A DNA stretch of 64,000 bases, taken from NCBI GenBank assembly GCA_947311845.1, contig CAMZMU010000080.1:47068111-47132110 (forward strand), given 5' to 3'. The stretch is from Poa pratensis (Eukaryota > Streptophyta > Magnoliopsida > Poales > Poaceae). The notes below the pieces were generated by a model that saw only the letters and a program-made list of their open reading frames with translations, had not been told where the DNA came from and searched no databases. The position numbers and the translations under genes were made by a program. Of this stretch, positions 43,735 through 53,798 are shown piece after piece (the stretch's first letter is position 1; the number at the start of each line of letters is the position of its first letter).

Positions 43735-45924
43735 CTAAGCGGCATTCCCTTTACGAACCACGGCAGGCGGGTGATCCTCGCGAGAGAATGTGATACTGGT
43801 TTTCGACCCCATCAGGTACTCGGGCACAGCGGGTTGTGCCATGGTGGCCAAATGGACTTGGCGAGTTATGAGCTTTTGTTCCTTGTTATAGGGGCATCCC
43901 TTCTGGATCATATTCATCTGCACACGAGGAGCGGGATATTGATCTCCTGCCGCACCAGGGGCTTCTATGCGTGGCTGGTGATGTACTGCACCCGCCATGT
44001 GCCCGGCTGTTGGGGGTGCTGGAGGGGCTCCGTTTGCGGCTGCAACGGGAGCTGAGTGAAAGCGTCGGACGTACTCACTCGCCAGTCTTGTGAATTTTCT
44101 GCAGTCCTTCAACAGGTGTCTTGAGTGAAGTTTTCCATCCTCACCCTTGAACATGTGGAATCTGCACTCTTCCTCTATTTCCTCTGCGGGTGTGTGCTGA
44201 TCTTGCGAGTCATCGCGGGTTTTCCGCCACTCCCGCTTGCGGTACCCATCACTGCGCTGACCATAGTCGCGGCTATCTCTACGGTGGTCCTATCGACTCC
44301 CGCTATGGTCGTCTTGACGGCCCCCGTTGCGGTCGCGCTCGTCGCGAGTGTCGACGTATCCAGCCGCCACCAGTTCGGCGCCATCCATGTCATCGTAGTG
44401 ATGAGATTTGTGTTTCCGCCTCCGATCATTGCCACGGCTATCTTTGCGACTCCAGCTGTTGTTGTCACGGTGTGGTGACTCGTGGTCCTTGTCTCGCACC
44501 GAATCTTCTCCATCCGCCCACTCGTTGGCGACCTTCATGAGCTGGGCGACGGAGCTCAGCTTCTCTCTTTTGAGTGCTCCATGGAAGTCTCATCTGGCGA
44601 GGCCTTGGGTAAAAACGTCGATCGCTCTGTCCTCTGACACCGTGCCCAAGGAGATGCGTATGGTGGTCCAACGCCGGATGTATGATCACAGCGACTCGTC
44701 CGATCGCTGTTTGCATGCTCGCAGTTCTTCGAATGTCGCGGGACGATCGCATGTTGCGGCGAAGTTTTTGATGAAGTCCTCCGTGAAGTCATCCCACGAG
44801 TCATATTTGCTACGGGGTAAGATTTTGATCCAGTCACGAGCTGAACCCACGAGCATCAACTGGATGTATTGCATTGCTATTGTTGTTGTGCCTCGTTGAC
44901 AGGAGACTGCGATCTTGTAGTCCTCCAGCCAAGACGATGGTTCTTGGCGGCCGTCAAACTTGGGTGTTTCAGATGTTAGCCTGAACCCTTTCGGCATCCT
45001 AGACTCATGGATGCGTCAACTGAAGCACAAAGATCCACAGGGCTCGAACTCATCGTTAGAGTATGATTCGCTGCTAGAGGAGCGAGAGGATCTTCTGGAT
45101 CGACTTTTGTCGACTCGGCGTTGAGTTATGACGTCGCGCAAATCATCGCCCTCCTGGCGGTGGCGAGTGGCTAGCTGTCCTCGACTCCGCCTATCATCAT
45201 CGCGATGTCTACGGTCTCTATCTTCGTGGATGGTTACGGCTCGGTCGCGATCATCGTGACTCCTCAATGCTCGCCGTGGGCTTTTCGCGCGGCGGGTTCT
45301 GCTTCCCCTCAGCGATCTCAGCTCCTGGGGTTATGGCTGCGGCAGCCAGATTGAGCGATTTGATCTGCTACCGACGTAGGGCCGCGTTTGGATCGTTCAC
45401 GGGTGGTTGCGTTGTTCTAAGATATGTGGCCACCGAAAGCAGAGCTCCCGTGGCTGTCTTGGGGATAGGTATCCCTTCTTCGTTGTGCGTCATGAACGAG
45501 AGGTCCAAGTTGCGGGTTAGGTCCGCTCTGTCTCTTTCTGAGATGCGTCGTGTCCTGGACTGACGCCTTGGGTCTGTCTGTCCTGTGGAGTGGATAGACA
45601 ATCCCGCTCGCCGTGCGCTCGATGCACTGGCTTGCCTCCTGCGTTCATCGAGTGCTGCTCTATATTTTTTTAGCCGAAGGTTTTCTTGCCAAATAAGGTA
45701 TTGGTACGTTCTGAGCTCCTCGCGAGTCGAGTCCTCGGGCATCATGGTGCACTCCTCAATGACCTTATTTGCTTTTGCCGCCATCTCCTCCGTGATGACG
45801 AGTGTCGTCCTTCCGTCCGGCATGGTTATCGTTAGAGGGTAGGCTGGTGCGTCACGGCGACCCGCAGACTCGGATGTTCCGGGATCTGTCCCGTTGGTTT
45901 CGAGAGCCATGCAGACCTGGAAGG
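43735..45924 (-). pseudogene. Tat element gag, main part
   Basis: Starts at the junction with the inserted element (45924). MALETNGTDP begins 45910; the segment reads to 45368 with a Lys/Arg- and Gln-rich helix. An Arg/Asp-rich linker follows at 45267-45016 (RDRDDD-like repeats). The Retrotrans_gag core is at 44997-44686 (KFDGRQEPSSWLEDYKIAVS, AMQYIQLMLVGSARDWIKIL and DWDDFTEDFIKNFA-like). At 44154-43735 the frame reads HSRHLLKDCRKFTRLASEYV, where Tat elements have a short Cys/His block. Frames change several times, so the copy is defective. Confidence 0.78.
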
Positions 45925-46883
45925 TGATGTAGCCCGACATACGACCATCACCATGTCAAGTACTCCAACACACCCCAAGTCACAATGGACCTCAAAGGTG
46001 AACTCCTTCCACTATGTGATTCACTATATGTCACCTTTGGACGTTATACTACTTGACCATTGTTCCCATTGCATTGCTAGGTGTGTCACCACGGGTACAA
46101 GACCACGGGAAGATGGCCAAGGAACGAGAGGAAGCAAGCCGGACAAGACGGTGGCTTGGAAGAGGAGAAGGAAGAGAAGCCGCAACTTCTGCAGCGGTAC
46201 TACCGCCCGCCGGGCGGTACTACCGCTGAGTCTCAGGAGCGGTACTACCGCTAGCACTACCGCCACCACTACCGTGCCGCGCCAAATGCTCTCTGGATCG
46301 CCAGCGGTACCTGCCGGTACCTGCCTCGTACTACCGCTGGAGAACATCAATCTTATTCATGAGAGTCCGCCGGTACTACCGCTGGAGCAGCGGTACTACC
46401 GCTACCTGACCTGGAACGGTACTACCGCTGCCCCAACGGTACTACCGCTGCCTGCGTGCAGAAACAGGGAATATTCCCTTGTATCCCTCTCCCACCTCCC
46501 CCTTTGGGTTAAACCTATATGTAGGCACCTACCCCCTCCAGATCTAGATAGACTATGTTTTGAGATTAGAGTAGAGCTAGACTCCTTCTTCTCAAAGGTC
46601 TCCTTCCTCCCCTTGTGGGGATGGTTCCTCCCCTAGTGGAGAAGATCCCCTTGTGGATTCAAGACCTCTACTTGTAGTTTGACTACTTGCCGATCTCTCC
46701 ACCTTCGTGTGGATTCTATTGGACCGGTTGGACCGACCGGTAAGGGAAACGGTTCTTGTATCTTGTGCATGTTCTTGTGTTCTTGGTGTTTTCCTCGTGT
46801 TCTTCGTGTTCTTGCGTGAGTTCGTCCCCTCGTTCGTCAATCCGTGAAGATTGTGCCACCCTAGAGGAACCTTTTCCTCATCA
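45925..46883 (+). repeat. 5' LTR of the LARD-like element
   Basis: 959 bp. Holds an array of AGCGGTACTACCGC-type palindromes (46194-46450) and a TATA-like TATATGTAG near 46516, where the 3' LTR has TATATATAG. It has 10 extra bases (CCTGCCGGTA region near 46310) relative to the 3' LTR. Confidence 0.9.
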
Positions 46884-46885
46884 TA

Positions 46886-46901
46886 TGGTATCAGAGCATG
46901 G
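46886..46901 (+). other. Primer binding site of the LARD-like element
   Basis: TGGTATCAGAGCATGG, two bases after the 5' LTR, complementary to the 3' end of initiator tRNA-Met over its first 12 bases. Confidence 0.88.
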
Positions 46902-48262
46902 TTGCCACGGATTTGACTTTGTTTCCCCCACAAATCCCCAAATTTTTCTTTGATTTTGAGAAATTCGAAAATTTCCACCAAAAATAGCCCCAATTTGATT
47001 TTGGATCGATCTGAGATTTGAGTGCATTTTGGCAAGTTTTGATCCATAGATCTATTGCTAAACTTGTTGATCTACCTTCCCTTGCGGTCCCATAGCCTAA
47101 TTCCATCATTTGGCCCTCCGATTTGCTGATTTGAGCTCCGTTTTTCCGCCCAAAATCGCGAAATTTCCGTCTCGGGTGCAGTTTCTGGAGATAGCGGTAC
47201 TACCTCTGGCCTAGCGGTACTACCGCCACCTCAGCGGTACTACCGCCAGGACCTGGAACAGACACGAAATCAGCATTTCAGCACCACGGTTTTGGCCATA
47301 TCTTTTCATTCCGGACTCCGTTTTTGGTGTTCTTCGGCTCGTTTCGAAGCTACGATCAAGGCCTTCGTCACCATTGCGGAAGATCCATCATCCACCACCA
47401 CCAAAATCCGTGGGCAAGCACGAAGCTTCTACAACAAAGGGTGAAGAACATCGACGAAAGGTATAACATCGCCAATCTTTACCCCTTGCCATTCCTTTGA
47501 AAGCCACACTATATCTTTGCGATTACCATGTCCTATTGAGGCTAGCTCTTGATGATTGCTTGGGCTTTGCACATTTGCACCGTGTAGTTTCCGAGCAAAA
47601 GTTGTGCGCTAGTTCATATATCATATATCTTGTTGTTGGCATCAAAAAGAAGTGGGTGTGCAAAAGAGAAGGAGTCAAAAGAGAAAAGACTCAAAAGAGA
47701 AAGAAGCAAAAAGTGCCAAATCAAAAGAGAAAAGAAAAGAAAGAAACACCACTTGCCATATCTTGTAGGAAGCGCGCAAGCTCGATGAACATCTAGTAGG
47801 TATGCATTGTTGTGCAAATCTTGTAGCCCACCAAATAAATTGCAATCGAGCTAGTAGCTCTCCTTATACTTGTGCAACACGAGCTTATAGTCTTCGCTAG
47901 GATCATTTGGTTCTTTAGCTAATTTCTTGGTTGCACGAGTCCCATTTATCTCTCCGCGCGTGTGTTTCCTTGAACTACATTCCTATCTTTGAGATTGACT
48001 TGTTTTGCTTTGTGATCATCGTGGTTCTCTACTTGCTTTGACAATATCTTGGTTTCCGGTTGGTTCAATTTGCTTTCCACCTACCATACCTTCCTACCAA
48101 CTTTTAAGCCGTGTGTGTTTTGGAGTTTGCTTTGGATACTTGAACGCAAGCATTTTACTTTGTGATCGTTACCACCACGACGTCCAATACTATCTACAAG
48201 GTGAGAGATTGTGTTCTAGTTCCTTTCCACTCCACATATATACACTTGTCTTGTGAGTTGAC
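46902..48262 (+). other. Untranslated leader of the LARD-like element
   Basis: About 1.36 kb between PBS and the first long frame. No gene. It contains three more GCGGTACTACC blocks at 47194-47250 and a purine-rich AAGAGAAAAGA stretch at 47670-47750. A long structured leader would suit packaging or dimer signals, but this is inference. Confidence 0.6.
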
Positions 48263-49840
48263 ATGTCTAGGGAGAGCGAATGCAACTACAGAACCTATGA
48301 GGAGGACTACACGATGAGTCACATGTACTATGATGCCTCATGCTTTGAGGACATGGGGGACTACTACGACTACTACTCCGACAACGACCCCCATGACATG
48401 ATGGATCATCACCAAGACTTCCGCTACAACTACTCCGACTACGACTCCGACTATTCGAGCGTCAACGACAAGGAGCGGTACCATGACGTCGAGCAACCTT
48501 CATCATATGGTATCGACTCCAAGTACATACGAATCTACCACGACTCTGACTACACGAGCTCCAACGACAATGAGGCGCAAGTGTCTTCACACGCCTCATC
48601 ACATGGTACCAACTTCGACTACAACAACGACATGGTGGAGCGCCACTCCTACGACTACAACTCCGATGACATGGTGGAGAACGTCTACGACTACTACTCT
48701 TGTAGCATGTGCGACGACTTCGACAACATGCAAGAGGAGAGGACTCCCATCACTACCATGTTCAAGAGCGGCACCACCAAGCGTCATGGCACAACCTACT
48801 ATGGTTCAAGCTCAAGACGGTGCTCCGACAAGAAGACCACCATGAGTTCATCTTATGGAGCTGCATCTACTTCCAAGAGTGCCAAGCTTCGCCATTCGCC
48901 ATCAACTTCAAGAAGGAGCCATGACAAGGCCGTCGCCAAGGGCGACAAGCTTCGACATTCTCCTTCGACAACAAGACGGCGTCACACAAAGTGCATCGAC
49001 AAGGCCAAGCCAAGCCAAGGCCCATCTAGCTCATCATGGCGACACAAGAACGTTGCCAAGGTCGACCACAACTTGTCCAAGCTACAAGACGACATCACTT
49101 CACTCGCCAAGCTTCGGAACATATCACCAAGTTCGAGTGGAAGCTCCAAGACAAGGTCGCCAAGGCAACAAGCACGCCGACGCCAACATGAGGAGAAGCA
49201 TCCGAATGACTTCCGGCGACACCCTACAACTCAAGAACGCCAACGTCGACACAAAAACAAGATGGCGACAAAGGCACATCCTATGGTGTCCCCTAGTGCT
49301 ACCACTCCAAGTGCGCCAATAATAGACGAGATCATGGCCAACTTCGACATCTTCATCGAGCAACTCCAACGTCGACGCCGGAAGAAGCATGGTCACACAC
49401 GTGAGGCCACAACCAAGATGGCACCCTTCTCAAGCACTTTTCATGATATGACGTCTACACCAAGTGCCACCATCACATTGGCCCCCATATGGCAAGATGA
49501 AGACCTCATTTGCGACAATTGCCAAGGCCAAGACCATGATCCACGAGAATGTCCCAATCTCTTGTGCCCACTATGCAATAGAAGAGGTCACATGATGTGG
49601 GAGTGCAAAGTTGGTGAACAAGACGGTGACCAAGATGGTGAGAAGATGGTCGAGCATGGGATTTTCCCTTCGACCAAGGAGGCGAGCATGATGATGCTAT
49701 CACCTATGACCATGGGTCAAGTGATGATGATGCCGAGCATGGGATGTTCCCTTCGGCAATGGAGTCAAGTGATGAAGCGGAGCATGGGATTTTCCCTTCC
49801 GCAAAGGAGTCGAGTGATGATGCCTACACTATGGCATTGA
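48263..49840 (+). CDS. Gag-like protein with two CCHC zinc knuckles
   Basis: 525 codons from ATG at 48263. The N-terminal third is Tyr/Asp/Ser-rich (YDYYSDNDPHDMMDHHQDF), the middle is Lys/Arg/Ser-rich and basic, then a helix with IDEIMANFDIFIEQLQRRRR. Two knuckles near residues 415-450 read CDNCQGQDHDPREC and CPLCNRRGHMMWEC, both C-x2-C-x4-H-x4-C. No classical Retrotrans_gag core was recognised. After the knuckles come EHGxFPS repeats, and the frame shifts near 49690 so that the repeats continue in the next frame (49744-50286). Acidic head, basic centre and knuckles suggest an RNA-binding structural protein that packages this element. That role is inferred from motif and position. Confidence 0.7.
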   Translation: MSRESECNYRTYEEDYTMSHMYYDASCFEDMGDYYDYYSDNDPHDMMDHHQDFRYNYSDYDSDYSSVNDKERYHDVEQPSSYGIDSKYIRIYHDSDYTSSNDNEAQVSSHASSHGTNFDYNNDMVERHSYDYNSDDMVENVYDYYSCSMCDDFDNMQEERTPITTMFKSGTTKRHGTTYYGSSSRRCSDKKTTMSSSYGAASTSKSAKLRHSPSTSRRSHDKAVAKGDKLRHSPSTTRRRHTKCIDKAKPSQGPSSSSWRHKNVAKVDHNLSKLQDDITSLAKLRNISPSSSGSSKTRSPRQQARRRQHEEKHPNDFRRHPTTQERQRRHKNKMATKAHPMVSPSATTPSAPIIDEIMANFDIFIEQLQRRRRKKHGHTREATTKMAPFSSTFHDMTSTPSATITLAPIWQDEDLICDNCQGQDHDPRECPNLLCPLCNRRGHMMWECKVGEQDGDQDGEKMVEHGIFPSTKEASMMMLSPMTMGQVMMMPSMGCSLRQWSQVMKRSMGFSLPQRSRVMMPTLWH

Positions 49841-50778
49841 CCTTTGGAGGCGAGTTGGTTGAGGAGGTTGAGCATGGGAGTTTCCCTTCAACCTTGGAGG
49901 CGTATGGAGTTGAGGAAACCGAGCATATCCCTATGAGCTTGAGTTATGAGATGGTACCAAACCCATGTGAGCATGAGAGCCACTTAGCCCACTTGAGTGA
50001 GAGTGAGAGTGAGTTGAGTGCCTCCACCATATGTGAGTTTGAGTGCTTTCACTTTGAGGGAATGAGTGATACACCACTTGAGTTGAGAGAGGTAGTTGAT
50101 AGGTCTTGTGAGGCCATTTCGATTTCTAACAACTTAACCTCTACCTCTAGTGTGTTTTCTCATTGTGTGCTAGGTTCCATGGATGATGAGACGCCTATCC
50201 TCGACATGATGGTGCCTCAAATGGAGAAGATGTACATGGAGGATGATGATGATGATGCCACCCCATGTCTACTTCAAGATGAATAAGTCGGCTACATGGA
50301 AGCCCCTACTACTTCAACACCTACTTCACATGAGCGGGACTACAAAGGTATGGGTGTTGATGTGACCATGATCCCGCTAGTGGACATGATGAACTATGAT
50401 TGCTTGCATGCTATGGATGATTCTTTTGAGGTCACATATGACCCGTTCTTATTCCCTTGTGATACTTTGTTTGAAACCAATGTTGATCATGTGGAATCAC
50501 CTATTTGTGATGATTTTGCCATGAGCATGCCTTGTTATGAATGTTTCTATTTTTCTCCCGTTGTGGCTTGCAACATGTTGAACAATTTCTCTTTCACATG
50601 TGTTGCTTGCACTAATGTTCAAATGCTTGATAATGAGATTGCCCCCATAGCTTTCTCAAATTTTGGAGATGTTTCGTTTTCTCTTATGGACCTTGTTCCA
50701 TCCTTCACTTTGCATAGTGACCATCCACATATGTCATATTTTCCAATTGATTTTGTGTGGTTGGTGATGTGCAAATGA
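49744..50778 (+). CDS. Acidic continuation ORF of the LARD-like element (TAA at 50284-50286)
   Basis: This frame overlaps the end of the gag-like ORF and carries on its repeats: EHGMFPSAMESSDEA, EHGIFPSAKESSDDA, then EHGSFPSTLEAYG. One base lost near 49690 in the upstream frame would explain why two frames now split one ORF. The product is strongly acidic (HLSESESELSA, MEDDDDDATP). A TAA at 50284 divides it, but the frame stays open from 50296 to 50778 with many Cys and Phe (CYECFYFSPVVACNMLNNFS). No enzyme motif. It could be the C-terminal part of one large polyprotein. Confidence 0.55.
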
Positions 50779-51685
50779 AGAGACACTTCATGATGGATGA
50801 TGTGTTCATATACCGTGCACATAACTTCTTCATATGTTGTCTTGTGTGTGCCGGTAACCGCATGATAATGTCAACCTCTCTTGAGCATGAGTTGACAAAA
50901 AGAGCTCTTGAGAGCATACACTTGAGTCGTGGATCGAACCCGGCTCTAATACCCTTCCCATGTTTTGCATCAAACAAGTTGATCAATTTCTCTTGGTTTT
51001 GGTTTGTTTGCAAACGTGTTTGTGATAATGCTTTCCCGTATGGCAAGACAAATTTCCCCATCTTTTATGTGAATGATTTAGGTGTTGCAACAAATATGAT
51101 AAACACTTGTTCTTTTAAATGGCTTGTGTGCAACCATAATGACATTTTGAGCATGTCTTGTCATGAGTTTATTGGTTTTTACCAATTTGGTGTTGCAACA
51201 AATATGTTGAAAACTTGCTCTTTCATGTGCTTTGTTTGCCACCATGATGATATTTTGGACATTCTACATTGTGTGTTTTTGCCAAATTCTCCTCTTGTTG
51301 CATCAAGGTTGATGACAAATTGTCACTTTCAATGCCTTGTGTGCAATAATGACCATATGGTTCAAAGTGAGATTCCTAGATGGCATCCTCATATTTTCAT
51401 GGAGTTTTTGTGTTCCCACATGTTGAAGATGTTCCATTGGATTGCTTGCTCTTTGACCTTGCACTTGCACTATATTTTCATATTCTTGTGTTGTGCTAAC
51501 GGTGCTATGACAAAGAATGGACATGTCATTGTTGATATGCTCCTCTTTCTTGCACACACATGGTTTGCTTGGTCTTTATTGTGTGTAGGCATGGTGAATC
51601 ACAATTCTTCGACAACACATCTAGCTCCTTTGCATGGTGATGAAGAGCAAGAGTCGAGGACGACTCTTTTTAAAGGGAGGGGAGA
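50757..51685 (+). CDS. Cysteine-repeat ORF of the LARD-like element
   Basis: A frame starting at 50757 that runs to the PPT and then reads on into the LTR. It contains five or six imperfect repeats of a Cys-bearing hydrophobic block: FFICCLVCAGN, FSWFWFVCKRVCDN, CSFKWLVCNHNDIL, CSFMCFVCHHDDIL and CHFQCLVCNNDHM, spaced roughly 35-60 residues. The preceding frame has a similar CNMLNNFSFTCVACTN. The end, DEEQESRTTLF, matches the peptide before the PPT of the gypsy element at 62000. No known domain was recognised. It might be a decayed repetitive domain, or a membrane- or metal-binding one. Confidence 0.45.
51672..51685 (+). other. Polypurine tract of the LARD-like element
   Basis: AAAGGGAGGGGAGA directly before the 3' LTR start TGATGTAG. 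Confidence 0.88.
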
Positions 51686-52634
51686 TGATGTAGCCCGACA
51701 TACGACCATCACCATGTCAAGTACTCCAACACACCCCAAGTCACAATGGATCTCAAAGGTGAACTCCTTCCACTATGTGATTCACTATATGTCACCTTTG
51801 GACGTTATACTACTTGACCATTGTTCCCATTGCATTGCTAGGTGTGTCACCACGGGTACAAGACCACGGGAAGATGGCCAAGGAACGAGAGGAAGCAAGC
51901 CGGACAAGACGGTGGCTTGGAAGAGGAGAAGGAAGAGAAGCCGCAGCTTCTGCAGCGGTACTACCGCCCGCCGGCGGTACTACCGCTGAGTCTCAGGAGC
52001 GGTACTACCGCTAGCACTACCGCCACCACTACCGTGCCGCGCCAAATGCTCTCTGGATCGCCAGCGGTACCTGCCTCGTACTACCGCTGGAGAACATCAA
52101 TCTTATTTGTGAGAGTCCGCCGGTACTACCGCTGGAGCAGCGGTACTACCGCTACTTGACCTGGAACGGTACTACCGCTGCCCCAACGGTACTACCGCTG
52201 CCTGCGTGCAGAAGCAGGGAATATTCCCTTGTATCCCTCTCCCACCTCCCCCTTTGGGTTAAACCTATATATAGGCACCTACCTCCTCCAGATCTAGATA
52301 GACTATGTTTTGAGATTAGAGTAGAGCTAGACTCCTTCTTCTCAAAGGTCTCCTTCCTCCCCTTGTGGGGATGGTTCCTCCCCTAGTGGAGAAGATCCCC
52401 TTGTGGATTCAAGACCTCTACTTGTAGTTTGACTACTTGCCGATCTCTCCACCTTCGTGTGGATTCTATTGGACCGGTTGGACCGACCGGTAAGGGAAAC
52501 GGTTCTTGTATCTTGTGCGTGTTCTTGTGTTCTTGGTGTTTTTCCTCGTGTTCTTCGTGTTCTTGCGCGAGTTCGTCCCCTCGTTCGTCAATCCGTGAAG
52601 ATTGGGCCACCCTAGAGGAACCTTTTCCTCATCA
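51686..52634 (+). repeat. 3' LTR of the LARD-like element
   Basis: 949 bp, TGATGTAGCC to CCTCATCA, followed by the duplication GAAGG. It matches 45925-46883 apart from about 11 substitutions, one 10-bp and two one-base indels. Confidence 0.9.
52266..52273 (+). promoter_or_regulatory. TATA box in LTR of the LARD-like element
   Basis: TATATATA in AAACCTATATATAGGCACC, upstream of a pyrimidine-rich leader. The 5' LTR copy near 46516 reads TATATGTA, so the promoter-proximal copy is mutated. Confidence 0.6.
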
Positions 52635-53280
52635 GAAGGGGATGGAGTGCGAGATTTTGCCTCGGTTGCCACCACTGCAGTCGTCGATGGAAGTGTCGGA
52701 GTCGACGTAGTCATCGAGCAGTAGATGAGGTTCACCGCTGTCGTACTGGTATGCGGACTCGACACCATCTTCGGCTTTGCTCGGGGAGCCGAAGGATGGT
52801 GGTGCTGAGCCTGGTGAAGCAGTTGATGAAGATGCGCCTCCCGCGAAAAAAGGTGTGGATTTTGCAGTCGAAGTAGATGCGCGTGATGAAGGCACGATTG
52901 ATGAAGGTGCAGCCAATGCAGTCGCGATTATCGATGGAGATGCGGCCGAAACCACGGTCGGCGCCGAGGCAGTCGATGGAGACACAGGTGCGATCGCCGT
53001 GAGTTGAAGTGGGTCCGTCAAGTCATGTGTTCCCCACCGGCTAACATGAAAGTTGAAACGACCGAAAGTCAGATCTGCACCTGAGTGGAGATCCGCGAAC
53101 GCCGGGCGAGCGACCGGCGAGTGCGGGTTGAACCCAAGCGTGCCAAAGTACATCGGCGCGACGATCGATGGAGCTGTCGAGTTGCTGTTTGGTGATGCAG
53201 TCAGCGAGTGGCCGTTTGTTGATGAAGTCGGCGAGTTGCCGTTTGCTGATGGAGCCGCCGACACCGCGGGTCCAACGCTA
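52635..53280 (-). pseudogene. Tat element gag N-terminal region
   Basis: Lies between the PBS and the insertion point and reads in one open frame that also runs backwards through the PBS into the LTR. It is Ser/Ala/Pro-rich low complexity (SSSTASPGSAPPSFG) with an acidic end (DDYVDSDTSIDDCSGG). Joining across the insertion duplication GAAGG reconnects it with 45924. Proteins of this composition often lie at the start of Tat gag. No motif. Confidence 0.6.
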
Positions 53281-53283
53281 GTC

Positions 53284-53303
53284 CTTCCCACAGACGACGC
53301 CAA
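53284..53303 (-). other. Primer binding site of the Tat element
   Basis: Minus strand TTGGCGTCGTCTGTGGGAA directly next to the LTR end. TGGCGCCGTCTGTGGGAA-type sites are usual in plant Tat elements. One base (CGT for CGC) may be a mutation. Confidence 0.75.
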
Positions 53304-53304
53304 T

Positions 53305-53798
53305 TGACGTGGTGTTAACACATCAAATCCCATGGTTCGATACCTAGGGTTGAGATTAAGGGGGAGAGACGTGGTAGCGTTGGTAGTATCGTCGGCTGAC
53401 AAGTAAGGTTTACCCATGTTCAGGCCCCCGGACGGTAACACCCTACTTCCTGCTTGTCTGGTTATTGATGTATGAGATGTACAATGAAGCTACAATGGCG
53501 TCCCAGCGAGATGCGATCTCGCTAGGGCTTTGGTGGTATGAATATTGCTTGACCTAGATCGGCGGCCCTCCCAGCCTTTATATAGGAGGCTGGGTCTCGG
53601 GGATTCCCAACCGATTAGGTTTACAGGTGGTAGGTTTCTACCGGCTTAGGGTTTACTAATCTTGGGGCTTACGCCATCCTTCTGGGCCGCCGTCGTGGGC
53701 TTTGATCGTGGACTGCTGATGGGCCTGCTCGTGGGCCTTAGCTTGTACGTGCACCAGGTGTCCTCATCGTGGGGCACCCGAAAGGTACACCCACGTCA
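53305..53798 (-). repeat. 5' LTR of the Tat element
   Basis: 494 bp bounded by TGACGTGG and CCACGTCA, an 8-bp perfect inverted repeat. It contains a TATA box at 53577. The flank beyond is AAGTG; the partner duplication cannot be checked because the other LTR is missing. Confidence 0.8.
53577..53584 (-). promoter_or_regulatory. TATA box of Tat element LTR
   Basis: Minus strand TATATAAA within CCTCCTATATAAAGGCTGG, properly inside the LTR and upstream of the PBS on the coding strand. Confidence 0.65.

Larger units (their letters stand above)
45925..52634 (+). mobile_element. Non-autonomous LTR retrotransposon (LARD-like) coding for a CCHC gag-like protein
   Basis: 6,710 bp, inserted in the Tat element's gag with the 5-bp duplication GAAGG (45920-45924, 52635-52639). 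LTRs are TGATGTAGCC to CCTCATCA, with the perfect terminal pair TGATG/CATCA. An initiator tRNA-Met PBS follows the 5' LTR and a polypurine tract precedes the 3' LTR. The internal 4.8 kb has three long consecutive frames but no protease, RT, RNase H or integrase. LTRs differ by about 11 substitutions and a 10-bp indel (about 1.2%, by eye). LTR ends, PPT junction, terminal peptide and palindromic arrays match the gypsy element at 60927-64000, its likely helper family (inference). Confidence 0.88.
36761..53798 (-). mobile_element. Tat-lineage gypsy retrotransposon, 3' LTR missing, split by a 6.7-kb element
   Basis: Minus-strand order from 53798: LTR, PBS, gag (resuming at 45924 after the insertion), protease, RT-RNase H, a second separate RNase H (41264-41698), integrase (to 39909), a tandem-repeat array, and an antisense gene on the plus strand. 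A second RNase H before integrase and antisense coding plus tandem repeats after it are hallmarks of the Tat lineage. No chromodomain is seen. The antisense gene lacks its usual N-terminal part, and no match to the LTR at 53305 exists near 36700, so the 3' end is deleted. The left boundary, about 36760, is approximate. Many frameshifts are present. Confidence 0.82.

Noticed and set aside
43630..44540. Plus-strand frames overlapping the Tat gag and protease
   Set aside because: They are reverse-strand shadows of the gag-pol frames, with no independent signals.
45925..45930. LTR start at TGTAGCCC (45928) without a target duplication
   Set aside because: Starting three bases earlier (TGATGTAG) gives a perfect TGATG/CATCA terminal pair and the duplication GAAGG on both sides, so the earlier start was adopted.
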